Of a stretch of 64,000 nucleotides of DNA, positions 33,201-38,694 are shown one piece after another (position 1 is the first letter of the stretch; the number at the start of each line of letters is the position of its first letter). Source of the DNA: Sacculina carcini (lineage: Eukaryota > Arthropoda > Thecostraca > Sacculinidae); NCBI GenBank assembly GCA_916048095.2, contig OU696572.1, positions 3,991,362 to 4,055,361 of the forward strand. Reading direction: 5' to 3'. Under the pieces are notes generated by a model. The model saw only the letters and a program-made list of their open reading frames with translations, searched no databases and had not been told where the DNA came from. Position numbers and translations under genes: made by a program.

Positions 33201-34068
33201 TCCAGGCAAATACAGGCAAATCCAGGCAAAGGCACAAGCAGAGTCATTAGAAACACGCTAGTAGGATGGTAGCAGCTAGATGGTAGTTGGCTCATACGAC
33301 ACAACACCACATTTAAGACAACGTCGGGAGAGTGTCGTCTATTATTATATCATTTATCAGCTCAATGAATACAAATATATATAAAAGTAATTGTTTGTGT
33401 CCATGGAATTAATGTGGATTATACTCCTTAAATATTGATGAATATTTCTCTAGCAGAGAATTAAAAAAAACTCCCATTTTTCGCTTAATTATCAAGCCTT
33501 CCGTCACATATCAATTATGTGCATATATCAATTAAAATGCCTTAGGGAATTAAGTCTGAGCTGTAAATCTGCCATAAACAACAAAATGCTCGGGCTGTTG
33601 ATTGCTTGAAAGAAACAAACTTGATATCATAAGTTCTATTATATAATTTAGTGTATCATAAATTATAATTTTATAAGTATATTATAACTATAAGTATATA
33701 TGTATATTATAATTATATGTATATACGTATATTGTAATTATAAGTGTATACCTATATCATAAGTATATGTATATAAGTATATAAAAATAGTTTGCTCATG
33801 TATATGTTGCTTGTAACATTGTGTGTGTAACAGGCTGTCATTAAATCAATTTATTGAATTATGTATTTATATATTTTAATTTGTTGATATTAGTATACAT
33901 AACCTTCCGGATAATCCAATAATACAATCCAATGCAATGGCAAAAGACGAAAAATATAGAGATGAAAATACTCCCGGAAATACTCAAGCAAGACAACAAC
34001 TCACGAAATAACATCGTCAAAAGACATCGGCACAAGTTGACAGAAGCGCTCAGCGGCAAGTTGGACAT
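1752..34068 (-). CDS. Nicotinic acetylcholine receptor alpha-type subunit gene, eight exons, C-terminus beyond the window
   Basis: This is a Cys-loop ligand-gated cation channel subunit of the plasma membrane. Coding exons, minus strand in transcript order, are 34068-34005, 33114-32930, 31682-31638, 19079-18970, 18637-18454, 17095-16921, 3259-3080 and 2071-(about 1794 or 1752). All have AG/GT borders and the phases agree throughout. Visible landmarks are a signal peptide, the WKPD loop A, a Cys-loop with 13 residues between cysteines, the SWTYDG loop B, a vicinal YxCC pair in loop C (the alpha-subunit hallmark), PCVL in M1, a GEK entrance to M2 (cation selective), and M3 ending NIHHRG. M4 was not found and should lie left of position 1. 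The exon pattern with 45-bp and 110-bp exons is typical of animal nAChR genes. I cannot assign a vertebrate-style subtype number. Introns 3 and 6 (about 12.6 and 13.7 kb) are filled with transposons. Confidence 0.9.
2072..3079 (-). other. nAChR intron 7
   Basis: AT-rich intron sequence with no coding evidence. No transposon terminus or tandem repeat was recognised. Confidence 0.7.
3080..3259 (-). CDS. nAChR exon 7: M1 end, M2 pore helix
   Basis: 180 bp between acceptor cgccag and donor GTGAGA. It encodes [10 protein letters not shown] (M1), then [15 protein letters not shown] and [19 protein letters not shown] (M2 and the M2-M3 loop). The glutamate in GEK at the inner pore end predicts cation permeability. 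It is separated from exon 6 by about 13.7 kb of nested transposons. Confidence 0.93.
3260..5875 (-). other. nAChR intron 6, part without identified genes
   Basis: This holds CA/GT tracts (3271-3296, 4203-4268) and AT-rich DNA. At 5444-5560 is a GC-richer pocket with repeated gggggtata and ccccgacaaatt motifs that look like ends of a small DNA transposon (two copies of the ccccgacaaattg type, 5484 and 5528). Its termini could not be fixed. Confidence 0.5.
5876..6101 (-). repeat. Minus-oriented copy of the 3' module seen at 262-502
   Basis: This is the reverse complement of the module near the left edge, sharing aagagtgcaagca, ggccccatgtaccggaagcgcc, agagagttcg and gttcctcaac. On the minus strand it ends at 5876 in a TTAATAAT tail. 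It is continuous with the minisatellite at 6102-6920. Confidence 0.7.
6102..6920. repeat. 10-bp minisatellite (AAGAATAAAT / AACAATAAAT)
   Basis: About 80 units of a 10-bp repeat in two blocks: AAGAATAAAT at about 6127-6415, then AACAATAAAT at about 6418-6760. A longer segment (tgaataagtaataaatccg and its surroundings) recurs at about 6620 and 6775, showing a higher-order duplication of roughly 155 bp. Long open frames here are low-complexity artefacts rich in L, F, I and Y. Confidence 0.9.
6921..7115 (+). pseudogene. LINE-A reverse transcriptase, 5' fragment
   Basis: Encodes [11 protein letters not shown] then [17 protein letters not shown], the first conserved block of a non-LTR reverse transcriptase (Jockey/CR1/L2-type). 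The frame breaks at about 7100. About 455 bp of foreign sequence follows, with a short hairpin (gcccatatatc/ggatatatgggc) and three gcgtgacatatgtg-type copies. The LINE resumes at about 7575 for DPCQSGF, then is cut at 7601-7606 by the gypsy insertion and resumes at 12374. Confidence 0.75.
7607..7770 (-). repeat. Left LTR of rearranged gypsy element
   Basis: 164 bp running from tgtatcatgttg to atatgtgaca on the plus strand. Its end matches the interrupted right LTR (cacgata-tggcgtgacg, caccgttcat, acatatatatacatac). It includes the palindromic gcgtgacgtcacgc. Confidence 0.8.
7924..8707 (-). pseudogene. Gypsy integrase, C-terminal half (minus strand)
   Basis: Two minus-strand frames in succession. 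The first (8707-8432) contains [10 protein letters not shown] and [16 protein letters not shown], holding the second aspartate and the glutamate of the DDE core. The second (8253-7924) reads [15 protein letters not shown], a C-terminal chromatin/RNA-binding type region. The N-terminal zinc domain and first aspartate are absent because the sequence switches at about 8680-8705 to plus-strand gag. Confidence 0.8.
8700..11195 (+). pseudogene. Gypsy gag-protease-RT-RNase H block (plus strand, inverted in the element)
   Basis: Gag begins near 8700 ([16 protein letters not shown]) and has a stop at 8911. The longest frame (8947-10605) holds a cysteine-rich gag end, a DSGS protease motif near 9534, and RT blocks ending in an ADD catalytic motif near 10450. 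In-frame stops follow at about 10603, 10693 and 10806, then RNase H from 10850 ([32 protein letters not shown]). RNase H runs directly into antisense 3' UTR at a shared gaaataaaata stretch (11189-11201). Not expressible as one protein. Confidence 0.85.
11408..12353. mobile_element. 946-bp terminal-inverted-repeat DNA transposon, Mutator-like size and target duplication
   Basis: The ends are imperfect inverted repeats of about 44 bp: ggagac... with ctatttgagacaaacctc on the left and gaggtttgtctcaaatag ...gtcc on the right. A perfect 10-bp direct repeat, atatacatac, flanks them (11398-11407, 12354-12363). The homologous left LTR at 7751-7770 carries the uninterrupted target once, which confirms an insertion. 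No transposase frame is visible, so it is non-autonomous. Inside are ggttaggttaggtt tracts (12087-12107, 12162-12192). Confidence 0.85.
12374..13890 (+). pseudogene. LINE-A reverse transcriptase, 3' part with (GTT)n tail
   Basis: Continues the element begun at 6921. It has an [12 protein letters not shown] block, [31 protein letters not shown], and a YADD catalytic motif near 12745. The frame shifts near 12905, and homology continues in other frames to about 13530 ([19 protein letters not shown]). An untranslated end follows, with gcgctataccaaatacctgg and a (GTT)n tail to about 13868. The clade is Jockey/CR1/L2-like by motif; several frameshifts make it dead. Confidence 0.85.
13911..15210 (-). 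pseudogene. LINE-B reverse transcriptase fragment (minus strand), 5' truncated
   Basis: On the minus strand from about 15205: [37 protein letters not shown], then [10 protein letters not shown] with YADD at 14842-14831, then [18 protein letters not shown] and a C-terminus ending [11 protein letters not shown] before the stop at 14033. Several frameshifts separate the blocks. The 3' side (13911-14030) is an aataaataacaataaat-type tail, like the minisatellite at 6.1-6.9 kb. It lies back to back with LINE-A and is a different family (Rex/CR1-like). Confidence 0.85.
15340..15955 (+). pseudogene. LINE-A-like 3' terminal fragment with (GTT)n tail
   Basis: The 15357-15611 frame reads [29 protein letters not shown] in part, closely paralleling the LINE-A C-terminus ([25 protein letters not shown]). 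It is followed by a pyrimidine-rich 3' UTR, gcgctataacaaatac, and a (GTT)n tail at about 15922-15954. It is a 5'-truncated insertion, as expected of target-primed reverse transcription. Confidence 0.8.
15960..16920 (-). other. nAChR intron 6, 3'-proximal stretch
   Basis: AT-rich intron DNA. It contains a perfect inverted repeat at about 16387-16418 (aagcgtttttat ... ataaaaacgctt). No gene was seen. Confidence 0.6.
16921..17095 (-). CDS. nAChR exon 6: loop C with vicinal cysteines
   Basis: 175 bp from acceptor ctgcag to donor GTAGTA. It encodes [22 protein letters not shown], and [14 protein letters not shown]. The adjacent cysteines flanked by tyrosines mark an alpha-type (principal face) subunit. 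It ends RRRPLFY at the start of M1, in phase 1. Confidence 0.93.
17280..17920 (+). mobile_element. Possible decayed pogo/Tigger-like DNA transposon
   Basis: The motif tagcgga recurs (17316, 17334, 17397, 17431, 17879), and cacacctccaaatagcgga at about 17867 resembles Tigger/pogo termini. A plus-strand stretch near 17525 can be read [17 protein letters not shown], reminiscent of the C-terminal end of pogo-type transposases. Termini and a TA duplication could not be defined. It lies inside nAChR intron 5. Confidence 0.3.
17855..18220 (+). other. Open frame of 121 codons, unidentified
   Basis: A lysine- and tyrosine-rich frame (for example [19 protein letters not shown]) in AT-rich DNA of nAChR intron 5. 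I do not recognise it. It overlaps the possible pogo-like remnant at its start and could be a transposon fragment or chance. Confidence 0.2.
18454..18637 (-). CDS. nAChR exon 5: Cys-loop and loop B
   Basis: 184 bp from acceptor tcatcag to donor GTGCAA. It encodes [16 protein letters not shown], then the 13-residue Cys-loop ([15 protein letters not shown]) and SWTYDGLQ. The disulfide cysteines and the FPFD core are intact. The donor is weak beyond GT but gives the correct phase-0 junction to VDL of exon 6. Confidence 0.92.
18970..19079 (-). CDS. nAChR exon 4: 110-bp exon (loop A)
   Basis: Exactly 110 bp, the usual length of this exon in the family. It starts [11 protein letters not shown] after the acceptor tgtgttag, contains [16 protein letters not shown], and ends at donor GTAAGA. 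The last codon is completed by the T at the start of exon 5, giving NNAD. A GT-rich tract lies directly upstream of the acceptor. Confidence 0.9.
19080..19993 (-). other. nAChR intron 3, left part
   Basis: GT/CA tract at 19082-19140, then AT-rich sequence with an accatta-type simple repeat at about 19380-19505. No coding or terminus signal. Confidence 0.6.
19999..20300 (+). repeat. 5' LTR of gypsy element 2
   Basis: 302 bp, tgttgtgtattt to gaagacataaca, with an internal GT tract that is shorter than in the 3' copy. Confidence 0.95.
20320..21003 (+). CDS. Gypsy element 2 gag, N-terminal part
   Basis: 227 codons from ATG 20320, 19 bases after the LTR, the first ATG and just behind the primer-binding-like site. 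It has the usual retrotransposon gag core: a tryptophan in [15 protein letters not shown], then ALFLSCVG and a [10 protein letters not shown] region. It ends at TGA 21001-21003. The same frame continues downstream into a zinc knuckle ([14 protein letters not shown]), so the TGA splits gag rather than marking its natural end. Confidence 0.85.
   Translation: MEEHLAAMLAEMQAQNKALMTLVRTAAPAACTVTAPSFTEFCSDKERWQTYLERFKQHLVAYNVMDELQRRALFLSCVGTSTYELLTNIFAGSSLSEQPLDTLTSALTEHFKTTVHVLAARYDFQQCEMKESQTYADWVAELRGIAKDCNFKCQVDKCGKSYVDEQIRDQIVAKTPHDEVRRACIAQIHPDLPTVLNIATNYMRTTETAGRLTREKKTQKDIEVNKM
21004..23157 (+). CDS. Gypsy element 2 zinc knuckle, protease, RT and RNase H
   Basis: In frame with gag after the TGA. 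In order: a CCHC knuckle near 21123, a DTGA protease motif near 21442, RT blocks ([42 protein letters not shown]), a YVDD catalytic motif near 22303, and RNase H ([33 protein letters not shown]). It stops at TAG 23155-23157, then integrase follows in the same frame. A start inside this region is not obvious, so translation would need readthrough or the element is dead. Confidence 0.85.
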   Translation, partial: DYYSKKSTHRPAAETVKLKSCPRCFVDHDRRSYPHNRRTCYVCQRVGHLASVCTSAGGRQASGQRDIPAVGYRGTRPPRGSGHQGGARRRDFIHEADVIDEQGAEAPGNVNSISESLHGVQSVYTSDRSRVMLDIFVNDHSVRSQLDTGATCSLVGLRGYQMIGSPELVATGSRMTAYGNQRVAVKGTCTVSVQLGQQKKHLPLIVKDSEMGGNLFGMDWCQTFKVLNFNIPDFITHVVQKTVSVPDDNLNKIINRHSDVFRPELGLCTNGKVKIRIKPDATPVFAKARPIPFALTDAVKQELDRCVEIGILQLIPFSNWSAAIVPVMKPNGRVRICGDFKALNAAMDVDKHPIPCIDELFHKLRGGKLFSKLDLADAYLQCELEDEAKKVAVINTPYGLYSYNRLPFGIASAPAVFQKLMDTITSGVPGCAAYVDDVIVTGKNDDEHLENLNIFLSRLAEYGLRCRRDKCEFFKPSVEYLGYVISEHGKVPSETNIEAIKKLPRPTNVSQVRAFLGKINYYHKFIVNIADISAPLNALLHASVAEFVWTSRCQHAFDTLKTKLINAAHLTHYDPQNPLVLATDASAYGIGAVLSQRFDGVEMPIAYASKTLDASQKNYSQVEKEALAIMFGVTKFHQYVYGREFELITDHKPLVSIFSPAKNISSCTAQRLQRYALKLMAYRFVIRYRQTVLHENADGLSRLPISTDPVFDRLESE
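23158..24648 (+). CDS. Gypsy element 2 integrase (split by a stop)
   Basis: Same frame as pol. The N-terminal HHCC zinc domain lies in 23450-23570 ([19 protein letters not shown] ... CSTCARN). The catalytic core has aspartates near 23641 (HVDYAGP) and 23809 (VSDNGPQF) and a glutamate at 23917. TAA at 23911-23913 falls two codons before that glutamate, cutting the catalytic triad. The C-terminal [11 protein letters not shown] region follows and the frame ends at 24646. Confidence 0.85.
24681..24990 (+). repeat. 3' LTR of gypsy element 2
   Basis: 310 bp, same ends as the 5' LTR. The differences seen are a longer GT tract and single changes (gtgttcgtgaa versus gtgtttgtgat; agtaagg versus agtaatg). 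Confidence 0.95.
25051..28713 (-). mobile_element. Helitron-like non-autonomous element 1
   Basis: On the minus strand it begins TCTATATATATAAGAGAG (28713) and ends ...GGGTTTTAATGCTAG (25051), flanked by T, fitting Helitron rules (5' TC, 3' CTAG, insertion between A and T). A short GC-rich stem (ccgc/gcgg) lies about 12 bases before CTAG. No Rep or helicase frame is present. The left half carries about nine repeats of the type cccgcccgtcgtgcggaac every 120-250 bp. The right half carries three 341-bp tandem repeats and a (CAGA)n stretch near the 5' end. Confidence 0.6.
26999..28021. repeat. Three tandem 341-bp monomers, each an imperfect dimer
   Basis: tgtgtaatcgcaagtgcgc recurs at 26999, 27340 and 27681, a spacing of exactly 341 bp twice. 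Each monomer contains two related halves of about 170 bp (tattgtagaaaacaaaattt and tcttgtagaacacaaaat in matching places). More diverged half-units continue to about 28600. Confidence 0.85.
28714..31407 (-). mobile_element. Helitron-like non-autonomous element 2, abutting element 1 head to tail
   Basis: On the minus strand: TCTATATATATAAAAGAG start at 31407 and AATGCTAG end at 28714, immediately followed by the TC of element 1 with no spacer. It has the same two-part build: about eight cccgcccgt-type repeats on the left, and 170-bp type half-units (accgccgtaactt, tagaaaacaaa) on the right. An AT-rich ttaatatta run at about 30376-30410 interrupts it. Confidence 0.6.
31638..31682 (-). CDS. nAChR exon 3: 45-bp micro-exon (loop D)
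   Basis: A 45-bp exon between tatcccag and GTGAGC. It reads [15 protein letters not shown] and contains the loop D tryptophan. Size and content are those of the conserved small exon of nAChR genes, and both junctions are phase 0. It joins QIIDV of exon 2 to VWHDF of exon 4. Confidence 0.9.
31683..32929 (-). other. nAChR intron 2
   Basis: AT-rich intron with TATTATTAA-type simple sequence (31870-31990) and a 15-bp perfect inverted repeat, gttgactattgaaat at 32374-32388 and its complement at 32425-32439, giving a 66-bp hairpin that resembles a tiny MITE. An 80-codon AT-rich open frame at 32087-32329 has no recognisable homology. Confidence 0.5.
32930..33114 (-). CDS. nAChR exon 2: N-terminal helix and start of ligand-binding domain
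   Basis: 185 bp between acceptor ctgcag and donor GTGAGC. It encodes the conserved [13 protein letters not shown] helix, an RP pair, and [14 protein letters not shown], the family's first beta strand. Between RP and the strand there are roughly a dozen more residues than usual, including an NIT glycosylation sequon. The acceptor follows a 70-bp CA tract. Two further AGs within the next eight bases (tcagtcag) would also serve as acceptors, but only the first keeps phase with exon 1. Confidence 0.85.
33127..33198. repeat. (CA)n microsatellite
   Basis: About 35 CA units directly upstream (in transcript sense) of the nAChR exon 2 acceptor, on the minus strand a GT tract. Confidence 0.95.
33199..34004 (-). 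other. nAChR intron 1
   Basis: AT-rich intron of under 1 kb with ta/tata-rich simple sequence at about 33640-33790. No other feature. Confidence 0.6.
34005..34068 (-). CDS. nAChR exon 1: start codon and signal peptide
   Basis: The ATG at 34068-34066 opens 21 codons plus one base, then the donor GTGAGT at 34004. The peptide has a polar start and a hydrophobic stretch (CRCLLTMLF). The next exon supplies two bases to finish the split codon and continues LSQSLA, a normal signal-peptidase context. The phase match and hydrophobic core are the reasons for choosing this start; the 5' UTR and promoter are not resolved. A plus-strand open frame of 64 codons over the same bases is treated as a shadow. 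Confidence 0.7.
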
Positions 34069-35567
34069 GTTGATCTTGTTTCAAGCCAAGTATGTTGCCA
34101 CCGCCAGTGTTCCGATGTCTAGCTGAAGGAAAAACCGAAAATATATTTTTGTTTCTATAAATCAAACATTATAAAATTTACGTTAAGCTGTAAATACTAA
34201 TTAAATTAACTTAAGATAACATTGAAATGGTATGCTGAATTCAAAATAGTGTGTTATTTTGACTAAACTGATTTTGATCTCAAATATTATTTGATCTCAA
34301 TTGATTTCCTGTGCGAAGAAATTCCTCAGATCATTTCACCAGGAATCTGTTTTCATCTTGATTCTGTCACCGCTCAATAGTTCAAAGCTGCAAAGCATTA
34401 GAATAACATAACAACACCCTACAATACTGTCATTCGGAGTTTATATTCTCAGTACGCAGCGTCACAGAGAAATATATTGAATTCTGTTGAGGCGATTATT
34501 GTTCTAATGCCAGGGTCGTATGTTCAAGCTTACTTGTACGCTTGCACTTGTAACTGTTCAATCAGTAACTTATTCTTTACTGACAATTTGCACTTACTTA
34601 TTCTGATTCAAGCCATCCAACTTCAGGTTTACTCTCGATGAAGACAACAAAATACATATTACAGATTAGCAAAATAATGAAATTGTCATAATACTCACAA
34701 CTTATAACAGTTATAAATAGCACAATCAAATTTGCTTAGTCAAACACTATATTTATACTATAGAATATAATATAATATTTGAATGAACAATCATTTGTTT
34801 ATCTCCTAAGGGGCTCCTATATCGCTGAGCGTATATATAGCGTTATCGCTATATGTATCGCTATATCCTATATTTAATGGTATTAAATTTAAATTTGGTA
34901 CCATTAAATGTTCATTTATCATAATATTGAATAAAAATATGTGTCTCTTAAAGTAATCTGTTCATAAATTCTATAGCTCCTAAAGGTATTCTTTCTAAAA
35001 AATATAATAATTTTGTTTTAAATAAATAAAATTGATTAAAAATACAATGGTATTTAAGAGCACAAGATAGTGAAATTTAGTATATATTAAATAATGAAAA
35101 ACATAAGCAAATATAATATTTTAGGAGTTAAAAATGAATTTTTTGGTTCTTTTAGACCTCTGTAAAAGGCTTTACCTTTGTGCCGGCCGCTCTGTTTTTC
35201 AGTCACGCAAATATTTGAGCAATTCGATTGTATGACGATTAATTATCTTCAATTAATTATTAAATTAGGCGTGACTATCAGCCAATGAGCAAAACACACA
35301 CACACACACACGCACACACACACACATACTTGCATGACAAAGTGTTGTGTAACAGTGCACGTTTGCCTTGTTGTGCGCACAAAATATACCCAGGGCTCGC
35401 CTGTAGATTGATCTAACTCATGTCAACGGGCGTCGCACGCATGCGCCAGTGAAGATGACGGATTTATCTCGTATGACAAATGATTAAACATGGCAGATTC
35501 CCTTCAGGACCTTTTGATTGAGATGTACTTTATACACATGAGTTGTACTTTATGACAGACTGACATA
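34069..35567. other. AT-rich region upstream of the receptor start
   Basis: It should hold the nAChR 5' UTR and promoter, but no TATA box or start can be chosen with confidence. A CA tract is present at 35297-35325, and a repeated cgctatat motif at 34820-34870. Confidence 0.4.
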
Positions 35568-36979
35568 CTGACTGACTGACTGACTGACTGACTGACTGAC
35601 TGACTGACTGACTGACTGACTGACTGACTGACTGACTGACTGACTGACTGACTGACTGACTGACTGACTGACTGACTGACTGACTGACTGACTGACTGAC
35701 TGACTGACTGACTGACTGACTGACTGACTGACTGACTGACTGACTGACTGACTGACTGACTGACTGACTGACTGACTGACTGACTGACTGACTGACTGAC
35801 TGACTGACTGACTGACTGACTGACTGACTGACTGACTGACTGACTGACTGACTGACTGACTGACTGACTGACTGACTGACTGACTGACTGACTGACTGAC
35901 TGACTGACTGACTGACTGACTGACTGACTGACTGACTGACTGACTGACTGACTGACTGACTGACTGACTGACTGACTGACTGACTGACTGACTGACTGAC
36001 TGACTGACTGACTGACTGACTGACTGACTGACTGACTGACTGACTGACTGACTGACTGACTGACTGACTGACTGACTGACTGACTGACTGACTGACTGAC
36101 TGACTGACTGACTGACTGACTGACTGACTGACTGACTGACTGACTGACTGACTGACTGACTGACTGACTGACTGACTGACTGACTGACTGACTGACTGAC
36201 TGACTGACTGACTGACTGACTGACTGACTGACTGACTGACTGACTGACTGACTGACTGACTGACTGACTGACTGACTGACTGACTGACTGACTGACTGAC
36301 TGACTGACTGACTGACTGACTGACTGACTGACTGACTGACTGACTGACTGACTGACTGACTGACTGACTGACTGACTGACTGACTGACTGACTGACTGAC
36401 TGACTGACTGACTGACTGACTGACTGACTGACTGACTGACTGACTGACTGACTGACTGACTGACTGACTGACTGACTGACTGACTGACTGACTGACTGAC
36501 TGACTGACTGACTGACTGACTGACTGACTGACTGACTGACTGACTGACTGACTGACTGACTGACTGACTGACTGACTGACTGACTGACTGACTGACTGAC
36601 TGACTGACTGACTGACTGACTGACTGACTGACTGACTGACTGACTGACTGACTGACTGACTGACTGACTGACTGACTGACTGACTGACTGACTGACTGAC
36701 TGACTGACTGACTGACTGACTGACTGACTGACTGACTGACTGACTGACTGACTGACTGACTGACTGACTGACTGACTGACTGACTGACTGACTGACTGAC
36801 TGACTGACTGACTGACTGACTGACTGACTGACTGACTGACTGACTGACTGACTGACTGACTGACTGACTGACTGACTGACTGACTGACTGACTGACTGAC
36901 TGACTGACTGACTGACTGACTGACTGACTGACTGACTGACTGACTGACTGACTGACTGACTGACTGACTGACTGACTGA
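35568..36979. repeat. Uninterrupted (TGAC)n array, about 353 units
   Basis: 1,412 bp of perfect tetranucleotide repeat. On the minus strand it is open in frame and reads SVSQ repeats, which is an artefact of a unit length not divisible by three and lacking stops. Its right edge abuts a LINE reverse-transcriptase fragment. Confidence 0.98.
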
Positions 36980-37179
36980 GGATGATGGAGAATGAATAAT
37001 TCTGATTTGGAAGTTTTATGAAGGAGACTGCGAGAAGCACACCAGGAATAAATATCAGAGATAATGTGTGATAAGAACGAAGCATGGGGGAAAGCAAGAG
37101 GAATCATTATTTGTATATCGTCTGAGTAGACGTGGAACTGGACAGAATAGCGACGGAGAATTGGACATAGAGAATACAT
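36980..37179 (-). pseudogene. LINE reverse-transcriptase fragment
   Basis: Minus-strand frame from 37179: YSVQFHVYSDDIQIMIPL contains a variant YSDD for the YADD catalytic motif, followed by CASRSLLHKTSKSELFIL, the usual post-catalytic block. The frame then runs into the TGAC array. Only about 65 codons survive. Confidence 0.75.
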
Positions 37180-38480
37180 GTACAGATTAGTTAACTTAAG
37201 ATAGGTCAGGTTAGACCATTGTCAGAAGCAATTTGAGAATGACAATGACGCAAGAACTTCTGACCAATCTGGCAATTATTCTATCAATCCAATATCCGCA
37301 AGTTATTCTATATTATATCAATCACGGACAAATAATTTTTGTAGAGTTTTTATGGTATCTGCATGAAAATGGTTGGTTACATTTAAATTATTAATTAATC
37401 TAGATTTCTTATGCAATCTTAAAAATATGTTTAAAAATAATTATCTTTCTTTGATATTAATTTTTTTCAAATTGCTCATTTTATCTTTCGGCATTAATCA
37501 ATTGATTTATAATTCCTTCTGGAACTGCTAAATTCGTATTGTCTAGGGACATTTAATAATGCTCAATATGTAGTAAACATATAATGTGTAATATATGAAA
37601 ATATATTATGCTTTGAAGAATGAGTGTTGCAATACGGACTCGGCGCACAAATATCGAATTCGGTTCTATTTTATGAGATTGGTATTTGAATTTTGTGTTG
37701 GTGTTTGAATTTAGGTGTTAGGAATTTTGTGTTGCTATATACTTTTATGCATTGTTCATCTGGGTTTTTATCATTGTCACTCAAAATTTTCTCATCGATT
37801 GATTATTTGCGCGCCTGTGTCAAGTGGGCGCTATATCAGGTACAACAACCTATATCAGATGCAAATGAAGTGTTATTTCAGTTGTACTTAACTCGTGCGT
37901 GTTTGAATTAGCTGCTTAGTTTAACCAGTTTTCATCATGTCAGTGTGAAAATACATGATGTATTAATAACGCAGTAAACATCAATTTATGCGTCAAATAT
38001 CTGATGAAGCGATCTCTGCATACAACTTTTATTTGTATGAAAATTGGGATAATCAAATGTTTTATCAGTTATTACGAGGGCTTATTTGATTCTATGTGGT
38101 TATACTTGTATTTGGTCATCGGTTTATTGTCGGTTATCGGATATAGACCCCTTGGATATAGCGGATCTTTGGATATATCAACTTACCTCTGTCCCATTTC
38201 GTCTGCTATTTCAAGGGTTTATTATAGTTGTGTGGTGTGATCGTGTGCAGTGAGAGAGAGAGAGAGAGTGTGTGTGTGAGAGATTGTGTCTGAATGCGTG
38301 AACGTGTTTGTGTGTCTATCTGTGATTGTGTATGGCTGAATTGTGTATTACGTGCTAGTGTGTGAGCGGGCAATACCCTATTTGCGCATCGCTCCAGAGT
38401 GCGCTAAGCAAAATGGAGGCGGAGCTAACAGGCGTGCTACGTCCACTACGATACTAGCGCTCTCTAACGGCGTAAAGTGT
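37180..38480. other. AT-rich intergenic sequence with a possible LINE tail
   Basis: No gene was recognised. gggcgctatatcaggtacaacaac at about 37826 resembles the 3' ends of the LINE-A copies (gcgctata-caaatac before the GTT tail), so a short LINE 3' fragment may be present at about 37690-37850. GT/GA simple repeats lie at 38245-38370. Confidence 0.35.
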
Positions 38481-38481
38481 A

Positions 38482-38694
38482 ACTAACCTAACCTAACCTA
38501 ACGAACCCAACCTTATCAACCCAACCTAACCTAACCAGCCTAACCTAACCTAACCAACCCAACCTAACCTTACCAACCCAACCTTATCTAAACTAACCCA
38601 ACCTAACCTAACCTAACCAACCCAACCTAACCTAAACTAACCCAACCTAACCTAAACTAACCAGCGTAACCTAACCTAACCAACCTAACCTAAC
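38482..38694. repeat. CCTAA (TTAGG)-type interstitial repeat
   Basis: About 210 bp of cctaacctaacc with interspersed caaccca and cctta variants. It resembles degenerate TTAGG telomeric repeats. It is internal here and imperfect, so it is interstitial or transposon-derived, not a chromosome end. Confidence 0.8.

Noticed and set aside
33932-34126. Plus-strand 64-codon frame with coding-like composition
   Set aside because: The same bases on the minus strand give a signal peptide whose phase matches nAChR exon 2, which is the better explanation.
35530-37179. 549-codon protein with (SVSQ)n repeats
   Set aside because: Reading of the TGAC microsatellite in a stop-free frame, joined to a LINE fragment; all frames of the array are open.
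38004-38240. 78-codon hydrophobic open frame
   Set aside because: AT-rich composition, no neighbours or homology; consistent with chance in intergenic DNA.
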